Below are positions 23,514 to 33,602 of a DNA stretch of 60,000 nt, piece after piece. The DNA lies in contig NC_088300.1 in assembly GCF_032854445.1 (NCBI RefSeq), forward strand, positions 9,674,001 to 9,734,000, given 5' to 3'. Every line of letters starts with the position of its first letter. The stretch's first letter is position 1. The stretch is from Liolophura sinensis (Eukaryota > Mollusca > Polyplacophora > Chitonida > Chitonidae). The position numbers were made by a program, and so were the translations under genes. The notes below the pieces were generated by a model. That model had not been told where the DNA came from. It worked only from the letters and a program-made list of their open reading frames with translations, and ran no database searches.

Positions 23514-25705
23514 CCTACATATACCAGTATACATACATGTAATGCTTTGTATTCATTTTATACCTATAATAACCAAGCTCCAAATTTCACTTAACATACA
23601 TCTGGCTGTCACTCTTTAATGAAATGGTATAATAAATAAGTATATAACAATACTATATTATATGTAAATAAAATGAATATATCCCACCTGTGAATGCTTC
23701 CAGCATACACAGTACTACCTCTTACTAGGGGTACACCCCCTGCATGGAATAATACATGTAGGCCTTACCATGGGCAGTACGTTACATATTAATTGGAAAT
23801 GGCACTAAATTAGTGTACATTAATATGAAAAACAAACAGCGTGGATCAATTTCATACAGCCTGATTTTCGGCATATATTGCTGTTGACAATGAATACATC
23901 AATATTTTGCTACCCGGTACACAAAAATACGCATGCACATTGTAGGCCCACATGTATCCCTCCGGTAAGATAGTGCTTCGGTACACTGCTGCCATGGACA
24001 TTCAATGCTATGTTGTTAAATTCTAGCTGGGATTTCACTTTGATTCCTAAATATATTTATTTCGTGACAGGATTTTCCCAAATCAAGGAAAACACACCTT
24101 TGATCGATTAAAACATACTTCAAAATATAGGTCACCTTTCTTGGATTCACAGTTGGAGACATATTGACATTGCCTGAGTTCTTTCCTCATGTTTAAAAGT
24201 TAACTTCAAGGAGTATCTGAATAGTGTGAAGATGGAATCGGCATCGAAAATATTGCATAAAAATGCGAATCATCATACACATCCATCCTGATTAACACTC
24301 TGGCTGCTTAAAGTTTCAACTAACGCTGCATGTGGGTGTTTTAATGTTATTTTGAAGCTAATTAAAACAGGCCTATGTCAGAATTTTGCTCGATTTGAAC
24401 AGAACTGTGAACTATTTGGCAGTGCTGTTTACCCACTTCTCTAGAGGTCACAATGATTATTGGTGACAGTTGCTGGGCTGGCACTAGTAGCATTAACACA
24501 GGCGCACGGTAACACTAGCCCTGGGTGCTTGTGGGCTTGAATTTGCAATACGCTGCAGAGAAAAGTGAAAGCCGCATGTGGTGGTATGAGATGATACCAC
24601 GCAAATGTTTACGGATATATACATAGTGTTTCAGTTAAAGATGACATGTTAAATTGAATACAGTACAATACAATCACATAAAAAGAAAATGCGCATGTAA
24701 CCATGGGCTAATATAACCGTCATATGAGTACCAGATGTAGCTTACAACACATCCAATACTTGCACATCACTAACCGCCACAACGACTACGCACGTGTATA
24801 CTGATGCACAACGCTCCACGAATCGTGCAGCGGACACAAACACAAACAATTTTATGAGAAAATAAACTAATCAGCACGTATCAGTACCGCAAATACAGAT
24901 ACACCTCTCAACATCTTTTCTTCCAAAAATGTGCGGACGACTAGCCTCGTTGTCAATAAGATCACGTGTAATATGGCGAGCATGCTCAAATAGAACGTGT
25001 AGAGGCCAACACACGTTTAGACTAAACAGGCTCTGTCAGCAACTGAACTAAATAATAGCGTCATAAAAATCGCCATGTAGACATATTTAGCTGTTACATG
25101 TGTTAATCCTCCACACCACATTTAACGTGTTGTTGCCATGCGATGACAACAAAGTGTGGAGTCTAGATTACCCGGGAGTAACAAACTGTCAGTGATGTTG
25201 GATGAGAACAAGTTCAGCTTATCACACATTCTACAAACTCTCTCCATCCTGGGCTAATCCACAAGAGCGACAAACTCAGTGATGAATATTTGTAGCGAGA
25301 CGTCCTTTGTTATTTGCATGTATGCGGCATACGTCATATCATGTCATATCATGTCATATCATCGCAAGGTCATAAACCCTGCAAGGAATACCGTGTCACT
25401 AAATGAAGACCTAATAAACAGATCAACTATATTAAAAATGAAATGTAAAATTACAGCTTATCTCCCATATACGTGTAAACACTTTTACAGACACACTGGT
25501 TTTGATGGACGCCGTAAGACTGATACACGCGTCCAGATTAAAAAAAATAAAAAGGGAAGCGATAATTAAGTTCACTCATGATGTACAGCATGATCTCAGA
25601 AAGCCTTGAAATGTAAGCATAAAGGAAATGGAAAAGAAAAAATTGTGCTCGTTTCCTTCAGAGGCGGCCTTTCAAGTGATGGAACTGTTCAAGGTAATGT
25701 ATAGT
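23514..25705. other. No gene seen; small 10-bp triplication
   Basis: Low-copy sequence. At 25333-25362 'gtcatatcat' is present three times in tandem. No exon was recognised. Confidence 0.4.
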
Positions 25706-25921
25706 TTACAATGAGCGAATGTCGGTCAAAGGAAATTCATCAAGCATTTTGGCGTCGAACATTTGACAGTGCCTTGGACGGTTATGGCAGGTTACCCTGC
25801 AGACCCCTATCCAAGGTCCCTGATGCCTGGAGGCGTTTTTCATGTATGATGTATGTAGTCTCACGGGCACCTGTTCACCATCATTCCAGACTTGTACGCC
25901 CAGCTTCCGGTTCCTGATCAT
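25706..25921 (-). other. Unassigned open frame with exon-like composition
   Basis: A 71-codon frame reading MIRNRKLGVQVWNDGEQVPV, then a Trp/Cys/His-containing segment (GPWIGVCRVTCHNRPRHC), ending FPLTDIRSL and a stop. Composition is protein-like, but the opposite strand is open too and no splice partner was found. A possible acceptor, 'ctttccatgatcag', lies just before 'gaaccggaag'. It is not recognised as any family and may be a chance frame. Confidence 0.2.
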
Positions 25922-26157
25922 GGAAAGCCCAGATTTTCACAGCGTCAGGGGCCATCCATTTCGTGTAGATTCCCATAGCGGACTTTACAGTTAAAGTTCA
26001 TATTCTATACAATCCACAAAACTCTAAAATCAATACTGAAAATGGAGCAGTGCCAAGTCCATTTGCTTGGAAACACTGAATAAGTTAATTGAATGAGTTA
26101 TAAGATGTACCATTCAGAACTGAAACTGTGGGCCACCCCCTTCATAGCAAACTAGAT

Positions 26158-26256
26158 ACCCTATAATTCTTCAGCCTTTTCAACCGCCTCTGCAACCAAT
26201 ATTTTGAAACATTCTGAGAGAACTATGGGGTGTAGAAAATAATTTGCGCAGTTTTG
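26158..26256 (-). repeat. Dispersed repeat, copy 2 (inverse of 8019-8116)
   Basis: It contains the exact 29-bp core shared with 8059 onwards, in opposite orientation. A short further inverted echo, 'gtggttgaaaaggttgaaga' at about 26335, lies 150 bp away and can pair with the 'tcttcagccttttcaacc' part of this copy. Confidence 0.7.
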
Positions 26257-26447
26257 TTAATAACACCAACAAATCATTTTTAGGCTCATTTTTATAATAA
26301 TGTATGAATAAATTTCACGGAAAAAAGTGCTTTAGTGGTTGAAAAGGTTGAAGATTTACAGCACGTACACGTTAAAATGTCAACAGTGATCCAGTGTTTT
26401 ACACTAGGCTTGCAGTCGTCTTTGTTATATCATTGGAGTTATACAAG

Positions 26448-26603
26448 ATGGCCTCTATTTGTACAAAGGGCGATTCTCGGTGCGAGCTATGCGAAGCAGA
26501 CGATGCCACTGTTGAGGATGACTATCTAATCTACTCTCCCACACGAATCTTTATAGATATACTATCTAAACAGATCTTATTCGAAGTCAAGCATTTTACG
26601 CAG
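26448..26603 (+). CDS. Putative first coding exon, unknown protein
   Basis: ATG in good context (acaagATGG) opens 52 codons starting MASICTKGDSRCELCEADDA, followed by an acidic DDYLIYS stretch and FEVKHFTQ. The exon ends exactly at a donor-like CAG then GTATGA. The two Cys residues (CELC) could bind metal or form a disulphide, but no domain was recognised. An acceptor 'gtaatattacag' at 26872-26883 would add, in phase, 40 codons (SSFKFMFSVNEGK through RERHIDLVMQ) to TAG at 27006. Such an extension has a fair chance of being random. Confidence 0.3.
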
Positions 26604-27464
26604 GTATGAAATCGATGTATCGCATGTTATCAACACTGATGTGATCCCTAACGAGAACAGATATTACCGTCAACTGCGCAATATGAAAGGGGGCGCCAAT
26701 GGTAAATAGAGTTCTGGAAGATGTATTGGTATCATTATTTTCTTTGAGTGAAGGTTGGGGGAAGGACAGACATGCAAGGGGCCTTACCCGAGCGGAAATA
26801 GCCACACCTGTGCTCTGTAATATGAGCAATGCCTGTAGCTGAGAAGAGTGAATATGGCCACGATCATAAATGTAATATTACAGTCATCGTTCAAATTCAT
26901 GTTTTCTGTCAATGAGGGAAAGTCAAACTGTCGTCTGCAATGCCCACAGAATATAAGCTACAACACCCCCGTGCGAGAGAGGCATATCGACCTTGTTATG
27001 CAGTAGATTGGTCGCCTTCACATACAATCCATGAAAGGCTACCATTGAGACTGAAATGACTGCATAGTTAGTAATGTTGTGACAAGGCTTAACCTGTGGT
27101 GGAACATTTTCTTGACACTATTACCATAATATTTATCTCTAATGATATTAATCAAGATCTGGGTTTTGGTGGAAACTTATGATGGATCGTTAAATGTTCT
27201 GTGTACTTTTGACAGAAGCCCATCTATCTTCATGTATTTAATGAATTTTTAACCGCAACAAAGGAATACTACATCTTTGGGCGAATTCACTTTCCATACT
27301 TTGGAGACTATTAATTTGTCTATTTTAAAGATTATTGTTGTTGACGCCAAACTGAAGAGTTTTTCACCTACACCATGGCGCTCAATTCATGGGTGGAGGA
27401 AAGCGGGATACCCATGGTATGAACCACCTACCAGTGCCAAGAAAATGTCGAACTTTCTCACATG

Positions 27465-27585
27465 TGCATATACATACATACATGCATACATACATGCATA
27501 CATACACGCATGCATACACGCATACATACACGCATGCATACATACATACACACATACATACATACATACATACATACATACATAA
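27465..27585. repeat. (CATA)n-type simple repeat
   Basis: About 120 bp of CATA/CATG/CACG tetranucleotide variants. It generates spurious His/Thr/Tyr and Cys/Met/Tyr frames on both strands. Confidence 0.97.
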
Positions 27586-27887
27586 ACCATGCAGCTTTCT
27601 TTATCAAATATATTCTTATTTAGATGCCAAATGTTTATCCAAGAATAAGTGGAGTTTTAGCGACGTTGTAACTGAAACAATTATTGGAATGGCATTGATT
27701 TTAATCTAATAAATGGCGTTAATGCACTAAAAAGACACTCTTATTGTACTACATTGAATTTCATTATAGGCCTATACCCCTATGTCAGCTTAAATCGTTC
27801 GCCCACGGCAGTCTGGCCCTGCAAGCCGTCATTTTTGTCTGTGTTAGAAGTGGGTGGCCCCTTGATGCCCGTCATCGTCACTGCTTA

Positions 27888-28175
27888 ATGACCACTAGCC
27901 CACACATGTTCATTAATCTAAGTGATAATATGTTATCAGACCGCATGATCACAGTTGTACAGGGTAAGGCGGGATTGCCTGGGATAAAATTAAGGTTCTT
28001 CCTAAAGGCACTTATGGAAGCCTCCATAAAGATTAATAGTGATTGTGCATTGCACGAAGGTGGGAGGCTTGAAGGCTGTCTCAGAAAGTGTCACATGGAT
28101 GCATGGTCGCCGAACCCTGACGAGGGTCACCGTAAAGTCTGTGCTGTAAAGGCAATAGTCACACGTTGTAAATGA
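27888..28175 (+). other. Unassigned 95-codon frame
   Basis: From the first in-frame ATG the frame reads MTTSPHMFINLSDNMLSDRM, then GKAGLPGIKLRFFLKAL and KVCAVKAIVTRCK. The open frame extends about 48 codons further 5' without an ATG. It is the longest frame in the first 28 kb outside tandem repeats. A donor-like 'cagggtaaggc' lies inside it. No domain was recognised, and it may be chance. Confidence 0.2.
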
Positions 28176-28985
28176 TCAAGTAGAATTACCTCCGGACAGA
28201 TATCTAAAGACGGTCTGAGCAGTGTTGAAAGAGAGATGGCACATAAGGAGAAGAAAGGCGGAAATAAACGATATACAAACTTATGAACAACTGAACAGGC
28301 CGACAGAAACAAATACAGGTATCCCGGCGAGTACAGAGTGATTGAAATGAAAAGAAATACATAGAGACGTACACACAGGTGAATTGGGCCAATGGAGGCA
28401 GACAGTCAAATGAAAACAAAATTAGTTAACAAGGAAAATGAAAAGGCGTGTTTACATATACAAAACAATGCAGGCTTTTCTGTAAACACAGAGAATTGCG
28501 CACATGTGGAATCATGAGGAAAGCAGACAGCCAAGGAAACAGACTATATATATCCAACATTCGTACACTGAAAACCAGACATAGGCGAAGGAGAAAAGCG
28601 GTTAGATGAAAGCGGAAGGTTAAACTGGGAGAATGACATACATCTCTCCCCCCCCCCCCCACCTCCAAAAAAATAGAAAGGCAGCGAAATAGAAAATCTT
28701 TCAATCACCCCCCAGTAGAAAATCTGAGAATTGGACAAGCAGAGCCTCAAATAATTAAGGCAGATAGTTATCAGACAGGCAGAAGAGATGTAGACAGAGG
28801 GGACAAATAGGAATATGAGAATAATGAAAAGTGGACAAGGTGGACCCCATCTAAAGATAATGCCGTTACCAAGTTTGGAAGTTTGGCACAACGTAAAATC
28901 GTTCCTGTACTAATTGTGTGAAGCCACCATCGATATTACCTGTTTGGAGAGGAGAGTCATGCAGATGTTACTTGTTCTGTTGACT
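28176..28985. other. Purine-rich strand bias and C13 run, no gene seen
   Basis: The plus strand from about 28200 to 28870 is markedly A/G-rich, which opens hydrophobic frames on the minus strand. A run of 13 C lies at 28648-28660. I see no true exon. Confidence 0.5.
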
Positions 28986-29771
28986 ACGCAAATGGCGATG
29001 CAGATTCCACAATCAACAGCCAAGCACCCATCATCACTGACTGCCCGTGGTGTCCACTTCAGACTGTACAAGCACCCGTCATCACAGACTGCCCGTGGTT
29101 TTCCACTTCAGACTGTACAAGCACCCGTCATCACAGACTGTCCGTGGTGTCCACTTCAGACTGTACAAGCACCCATCATCACAGACTGCCCGTGGTTTCC
29201 ACTTCAGACTGTACAAGGGCCCGTCATCACACACTGTCCGTGGTTTCCACTTCAGACTGTACAAGCACCCGTCATATCAGACTACCCGTGGTTTCCACAT
29301 CAAACTGTACAAGCACCCATCATTACAGACTGTCCGTGGTTTCCACTTCAGACTGTACAAGCACCCATCATCCAGGCTGTCCGTGATTTCCACTTCAGAC
29401 TGTACAAGCACCCATCATCCAGGCTGTCCGTGGTTTCCACTTCAAACTGTACAAGCACCCATCATTACAGGCTGTCCGTGGTTTCCACATCAAACTGTAC
29501 AACCACCCATAATTACAGACTGTCCGTGGTTTCCACTTCAGACTGTACAAGCACCCATCATCCAGGCTGTCCGTGGTTTCCACTTCAAACTGTACAAGCA
29601 CCCGTCATCCCAGACTGCCCGTGGTTTCCACATCAAACTGTACAAGCACCCATCATCCAGGCTGTCCGTGATTTCCACTTCAAACTGTACAAACTCTTTG
29701 CGATAACTTTAAAATTGACAAAATCATCATATGTTCGCAGCTTTTATAATTTTGCTATAGACCTATATTAA
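28959..29771 (+). CDS. Possible repetitive secreted protein frame (doubtful)
   Basis: An ATG at 28959 begins MQMLLVLLTTQMAMQIPQST, which has the shape of a signal peptide. About 14 repeats of 16 residues follow. Because of small indels the reading changes between TVQAPVITDCPWFPLQ and RLYKHPSSQTARGFHF versions within one frame. It ends in a unique tail, KLYKLFAITLKLTKSS and onward, with a stop at 29771. A 48-bp period free of stops in three frames explains the openness without selection, so this could be a non-coding minisatellite. The hydrophobic leader just upstream is the only positive sign. Confidence 0.2.
   Translation: MQMLLVLLTTQMAMQIPQSTAKHPSSLTARGVHFRLYKHPSSQTARGFPLQTVQAPVITDCPWCPLQTVQAPIITDCPWFPLQTVQGPVITHCPWFPLQTVQAPVISDYPWFPHQTVQAPIITDCPWFPLQTVQAPIIQAVRDFHFRLYKHPSSRLSVVSTSNCTSTHHYRLSVVSTSNCTTTHNYRLSVVSTSDCTSTHHPGCPWFPLQTVQAPVIPDCPWFPHQTVQAPIIQAVRDFHFKLYKLFAITLKLTKSSYVRSFYNFAIDLY
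29024..29694. repeat. 48-bp minisatellite, 14 copies
   Basis: The unit contains 'cttcagactgtacaagcacc', 'catcatcacagactg' and 'ccgtggtttccac'. Spacing is mostly 48 bp. Copies differ by scattered substitutions, with an occasional missing base pair. All three plus frames and one minus frame are open through most of it. Confidence 0.93.
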
Positions 29772-30239
29772 CTGGACATGTGAACTAACAGGAGTATATA
29801 GCTATCGCTGATTGCCTGAAAGCTGGTACGTAACACCTCAAACATACTTCAGAGATGGAAAATCCTTCCGCTGGAATTACTTAAGATTGTCAAGAGTTGA
29901 AAAATCACAAGACCACAGTGGTCTTAGACTGAATAAATCATATTCTTTTATGGTATTTTATTCTCCTTTACGAAGTCAAAAGTCGCTTTGTGAAATCGTC
30001 TCCAAATTCCAGCTGGTATTATAACGAACTATCCATTGCTACAGTTAAAAGGATCATTTGATCTTTTGTATTATAAGGGTTAACGAAGGTTCCAAAACGA
30101 TCTCAGAGGATATACAGCTGTGCGGCATTCATTTAAAAATAACATCATAACATCAATTAACTTAACAACGACTTAACTGGTCGTCTACATTTCCTGTCCT
30201 CACTTGATGTCGTGAGTTCACCATGCCATGTGACCGAAT
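29772..30239. other. No gene seen
   Basis: Low-copy sequence leading into the repeated-unit region. Nothing was recognised. Confidence 0.5.
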
Positions 30240-31987
30240 CCGTCCTGCCACCATATTTGATCACTGCTTGATTCTTGGGTCCTCGCGTGTCAGTCTTATA
30301 TCATCACTTGATCATGCCTAAAACATATGGATGATCATCTTGTTGATCACGTGATGTAGACAGGTGGCTGCAAGCTTAAACGAAGACTATAACAATAAAA
30401 CTCGAATTAATCAGGAAGAGGGGCGGAAACAAAACTAAACGACAACAGTCATTTTTCCTGGTGTGCTTGCTGACTTAATAAATCCATATTTAATCTATAA
30501 TTTTTACGATGTAATAGGATACGAAAGCAACCGGAAACACGATGACACGTCACTCGTACCCCACGCACAAATGGTTAACAGGCAAAACAATAAGACTGAC
30601 CAGAATTCATGAGATGGCCGACCTTTCGATTTTCTTATAATATTTCCGATTTTGGTGACGTTGAACTGCGATATCTCGCTTGTGTAACGTCACAAAGACG
30701 AAAGGTTTTGCGTTTTAAAATTCATGTGAGGTAGTTTATCGATGTATATACACTGATGTTGGCCTTGTGTTATCTTGTAGACTAGTTCCCAAAAGCAAAC
30801 CCAGCAGGCAGATCTTTGGTAATATGATGGAATTAGAATATTTAAATGTCAACTGAGATTCAGTGGATCTGAAGTTGACGTCCCACATTTTGCACAGCCT
30901 GGGGTTTAGCATCACTCACGGCGAGCTGTGACAGGGGAACTACATTTATGTCGAGTCTCCCACCATGCAGCGCCGGATGCAAGTCGGTAATTATGGCTGA
31001 TGCGAAAAACATGGCGGATAGCTCCATCAGATGACAATTAGAAAATTGATGGAAGAGCAATGGGCACTAGAACTACAGATTGCACAATATGGATAAAAAA
31101 GCATAAAAATCTCCAAAGTAATGTCCTCGGCCATTTTTTCTCGGCCAATTTTGTTGCGAACATCTTGATATAGCGAGCACTGGAGGATCGGGAAAAAACA
31201 CTCCCGGCAGATTCCCCGGTTCACAAACTGAGCACAGTGTGAACTTGGTAGCAGGTCTGTGGCAATCGATACTGAACAGATCTATCCTATCAACGATGTG
31301 CACATAGTTTACTGTGTAGTAAAAAAAAATGAAACTTTTAATAAGCCTATGAGATCGCAAATGACCGGAATTTCGATAATGTACATTAGGTCGGTTATAT
31401 TCATTGTTTGCTTCTAGAGACCAACTGATTATAATTCAATTTCCACCATGTCTTTACATTCCCTTTAGTGAAATGTGAATTACACCCCCAATCAACAGCC
31501 CTTTATTTGTCACCGAAGTCGCGTGTTCGAATCCAGCTCTCGCTACACATCGGCGGCTGCCTTATGTCAGGAGGGTTATAAGGTGCTGTTTCCATCAACG
31601 CTCACTAGTCTCTAATCGATAACTACATAATAAATAAATATCTGTACATTTTTCCCTAATTAACTTCCTAACTACTTTTATCGAGGTTCCTCGATCGGTA
31701 CACTGTTGGAGCCCAATAAATTACATAACACGAATGTATACGCTCGTTAAACTAAAGTAGATGATATAGAATTAGATTGGGCCATGCACTGAAATAGGAT
31801 AGAAAAGGTTTGCACTTTTTAAAATCCTTGCATTTTTTCAAAATAACAGATCTTATGCATTATATATTTCTGTAAATGGCGTCCGGTCTTTCCTTTTTCT
31901 TATTTTTGGTAAATTAACAATTAAAATTAAGATGCCATTACACCTGAATATTATATAGGAGCGGCATAAAATTTTATCCGAATATCT

Positions 31988-32103
31988 ATTTATTTATTTA
32001 TCTGATTGGTGTTTTACGCCCTACTCGAGAATATTTCACTTGGCCAGAATTATGGTGGGAGGAAACCGGGCAGAGCCCATTCGCAGGTTATTGCCAGACC
32101 TTC
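31988..32103 (-). repeat. SINE family A inserted in unit 1, with TSD
   Basis: A 3' portion of family A on the minus strand. It is flanked by 'ttatccgaatatct' (31974-31987) and 'ttatctcaatttct' (32104-32117), a 14-bp target-site duplication with three mismatches. Units 2 and 4 lack the insertion at the same position, so it came after the units separated. Confidence 0.8.
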
Positions 32104-32519
32104 TTATCTCAATTTCTGCTACATTTATCTTATGCCGCTCTACATTCAAAACACTCAGGTATACTCATATAGTTTCTTACTGACTCGTCCATGATCTTAG
32201 ACATGCACATTCTAGAAACGCAAGTACACGTAGAAAACCCGCCAAGTCACGGAGGAGGATCCCATTTCCTTGTATAATACATACAACTTTTCAGTCCTAG
32301 AAGCATTCCGTGTTTCAGTCAGAAGCACCAAGGAATAGACCTAATGAGGTGTAATGGATGGAGATGGGCGACCTCAGCTATCTCTTAAGGGAGAAGATAG
32401 CTAAATTCTGCAATGCCTTTGACAGAAGACAACAAAACTATATTAAAGGAGAGGAAAGAAAACAGAATCAGAATTCTCATGAGGATTTTAAAGCTTTACA
32501 GAAAAACTAGCGTGAAAGT

Positions 32520-32723
32520 ATGCCTTTGAAGATCAAAAGACTTGATTATGTATTTTTGTTGGTGTGTAATTGTACCCGTTATCGAGTTCTTGTTCTGACA
32601 TCAAACGGATTGGTCGGCTTGTTTTTCTGCCGGCTGTTATTGATTTCTCCGGCCTCTTGTCCAGGTCTCAGGTCCCAGACTCGGATGGTGGGACATTTCC
32701 TCTGCTATAATCACTGGTGCTGA
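32520..32723 (+). other. Block D open frame, unit 1
   Basis: A 67-codon frame starting MPLKIKRLDYVFLLV, with the core LTSNGLVGLFFCRLLLISPA and the end GHFLCYNHWC. The same frame runs to the same TGA in unit 4 (44108-44311, opened by GTG rather than ATG). It is kept in part in unit 2 (about 36034-36160) and is stopped by a TAG in unit 3. Between units 1 and 4, over 47 codons from the shared CGA, I count seven silent and seven replacement codon changes, more silent change than a random frame would give. The family is unknown and it may be a relic of a mobile-element protein. Confidence 0.25.
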
Positions 32724-32794
32724 TTCCGTTAATCCTCAGCCGAGCATTCATTCCGGGTTTAATAAGCCGTATAGAACAGGCGAAGTTGACATGA

Positions 32795-32847
32795 GTGAGT
32801 GCTTAGGGTTTAACGTAACAATTTTTCAGCCATATGACGATGAAGGA
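32795..32847 (-). repeat. SINE family B 3' stub in unit 1, with TSD
   Basis: Only the last 53 bp of family B ('gtgagtgcttagggtttaac', 'caatttttcagccatatgac'). It is flanked by 'gaagttgacatga' (32782-32794) and 'gaagtggagacga' (32848-32860). Unit 3 shows the empty site as 'gaagtggagatga'. It is a severely 5'-truncated insertion. Confidence 0.75.
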
Positions 32848-33001
32848 GAAGTGGAGACGATGGTGTACTAACTGGCATCTGGTCACGCATATATATCAGA
32901 TAAAGCAGCGACAGCAGCGTGATACCTGGCATCTGTTCACGTATATGACAGGTGAAGTAGCGACGAGAGTGTGATAATTTGCATTATTATCATTCGGTCC
33001 A

Positions 33002-33127
33002 ACCTGCGGGTGGTTGTGGGTTTCCCCCGGGCTCTGCTCCGTATACTCCCACCATAATGCTGGGCGCCATCGTATAAGGGAAATATTTTTGAGTACGGCC
33101 TAAAACACCAATCAAATAAATAAATAA
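33002..33127 (+). repeat. 5'-truncated SINE family A with perfect 13-bp TSD
   Basis: The 3' half of family A ('aacctgcgggtggttgtggg' region through the AAAT tail) is flanked on both sides by 'atcattcggtcca' (32989-33001 and 33128-33140), a perfect 13-bp duplication. The perfect duplication marks a fairly young retroposition event. Confidence 0.92.
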
Positions 33128-33398
33128 ATCATTCGGTCCAGGCAAAGAGCACGTGAAATATCTAGCAGAATGTCATATTGCTCGCATTATTATCACACAT
33201 GCAGTAATGCGACTAATTCTTTTGTTTGTTTCTATGACCTATAACATACAGGTGTTCGCAACTCATCCTTAGTTCAGATGTTGTTTGCGATTGACTTTAA
33301 AGACAAGTACTGGAAATATGTATTGTCGCGCATAGTTACCCATTATACAGTAGTTATATGTTTTGATTGCTCTCAGACGTGATTTAAATTTCACCTGA

Positions 33399-33602
33399 GA
33401 GTCTCGGTGGCCGTGGGGGGTAACATGGCGCAGTGACCAAGAAACCTCCCACAAATGCGGCCGCTGTGAGTTCAAATCCAGCTAATACTGACTTCCTTTC
33501 TGGGCCAATGTGGGAAGGTCTTCCAGCAAACTGCTGATGGTCATGGGTTTCCGAAGGGCTCTTTGCGGTTTCCTCCTAGCATAATGTCGGCCGCTGATGT
33601 AT
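33399..33602 (+). repeat. Old, diverged SINE family A
   Basis: The head 'tctcggtggccgtgg', the B box 'ctgtgagttcaaatccagct' and the body 'gggaaggtcttccagcaa' are recognisable. The 3' tail is lost where the G block of unit 2 begins. Confidence 0.8.

Larger units (their letters stand above)
30240..32980 (+). repeat. Repeated unit 1 (blocks A-B-C-D plus 52-bp array E)
   Basis: The first of five diverged copies of a 3.4-4.4 kb unit. Markers: A near 30255-30375 ('gttgatcacgtgatgtagac'); B near 30800-31370 ('attatggctgatgcgaaaaa', 'catggcggatagctccat'); C near 31640-32500 ('aaataacagatcttatgcat', 'tgtttcagtcagaagcacc'); D at 32520-32785 ('atcaaacggattggtcgg'). Two degenerate units of the 52-bp E repeat follow. 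Blocks H and G are absent. Two SINE insertions interrupt it (31988-32103 and 32795-32847). Confidence 0.85.

Noticed and set aside
28544-28891. Hydrophobic 115-codon minus frame
   Set aside because: It arises from strong purine bias of the plus strand and includes the poly-C run as a Gly tract. No splice or start support.
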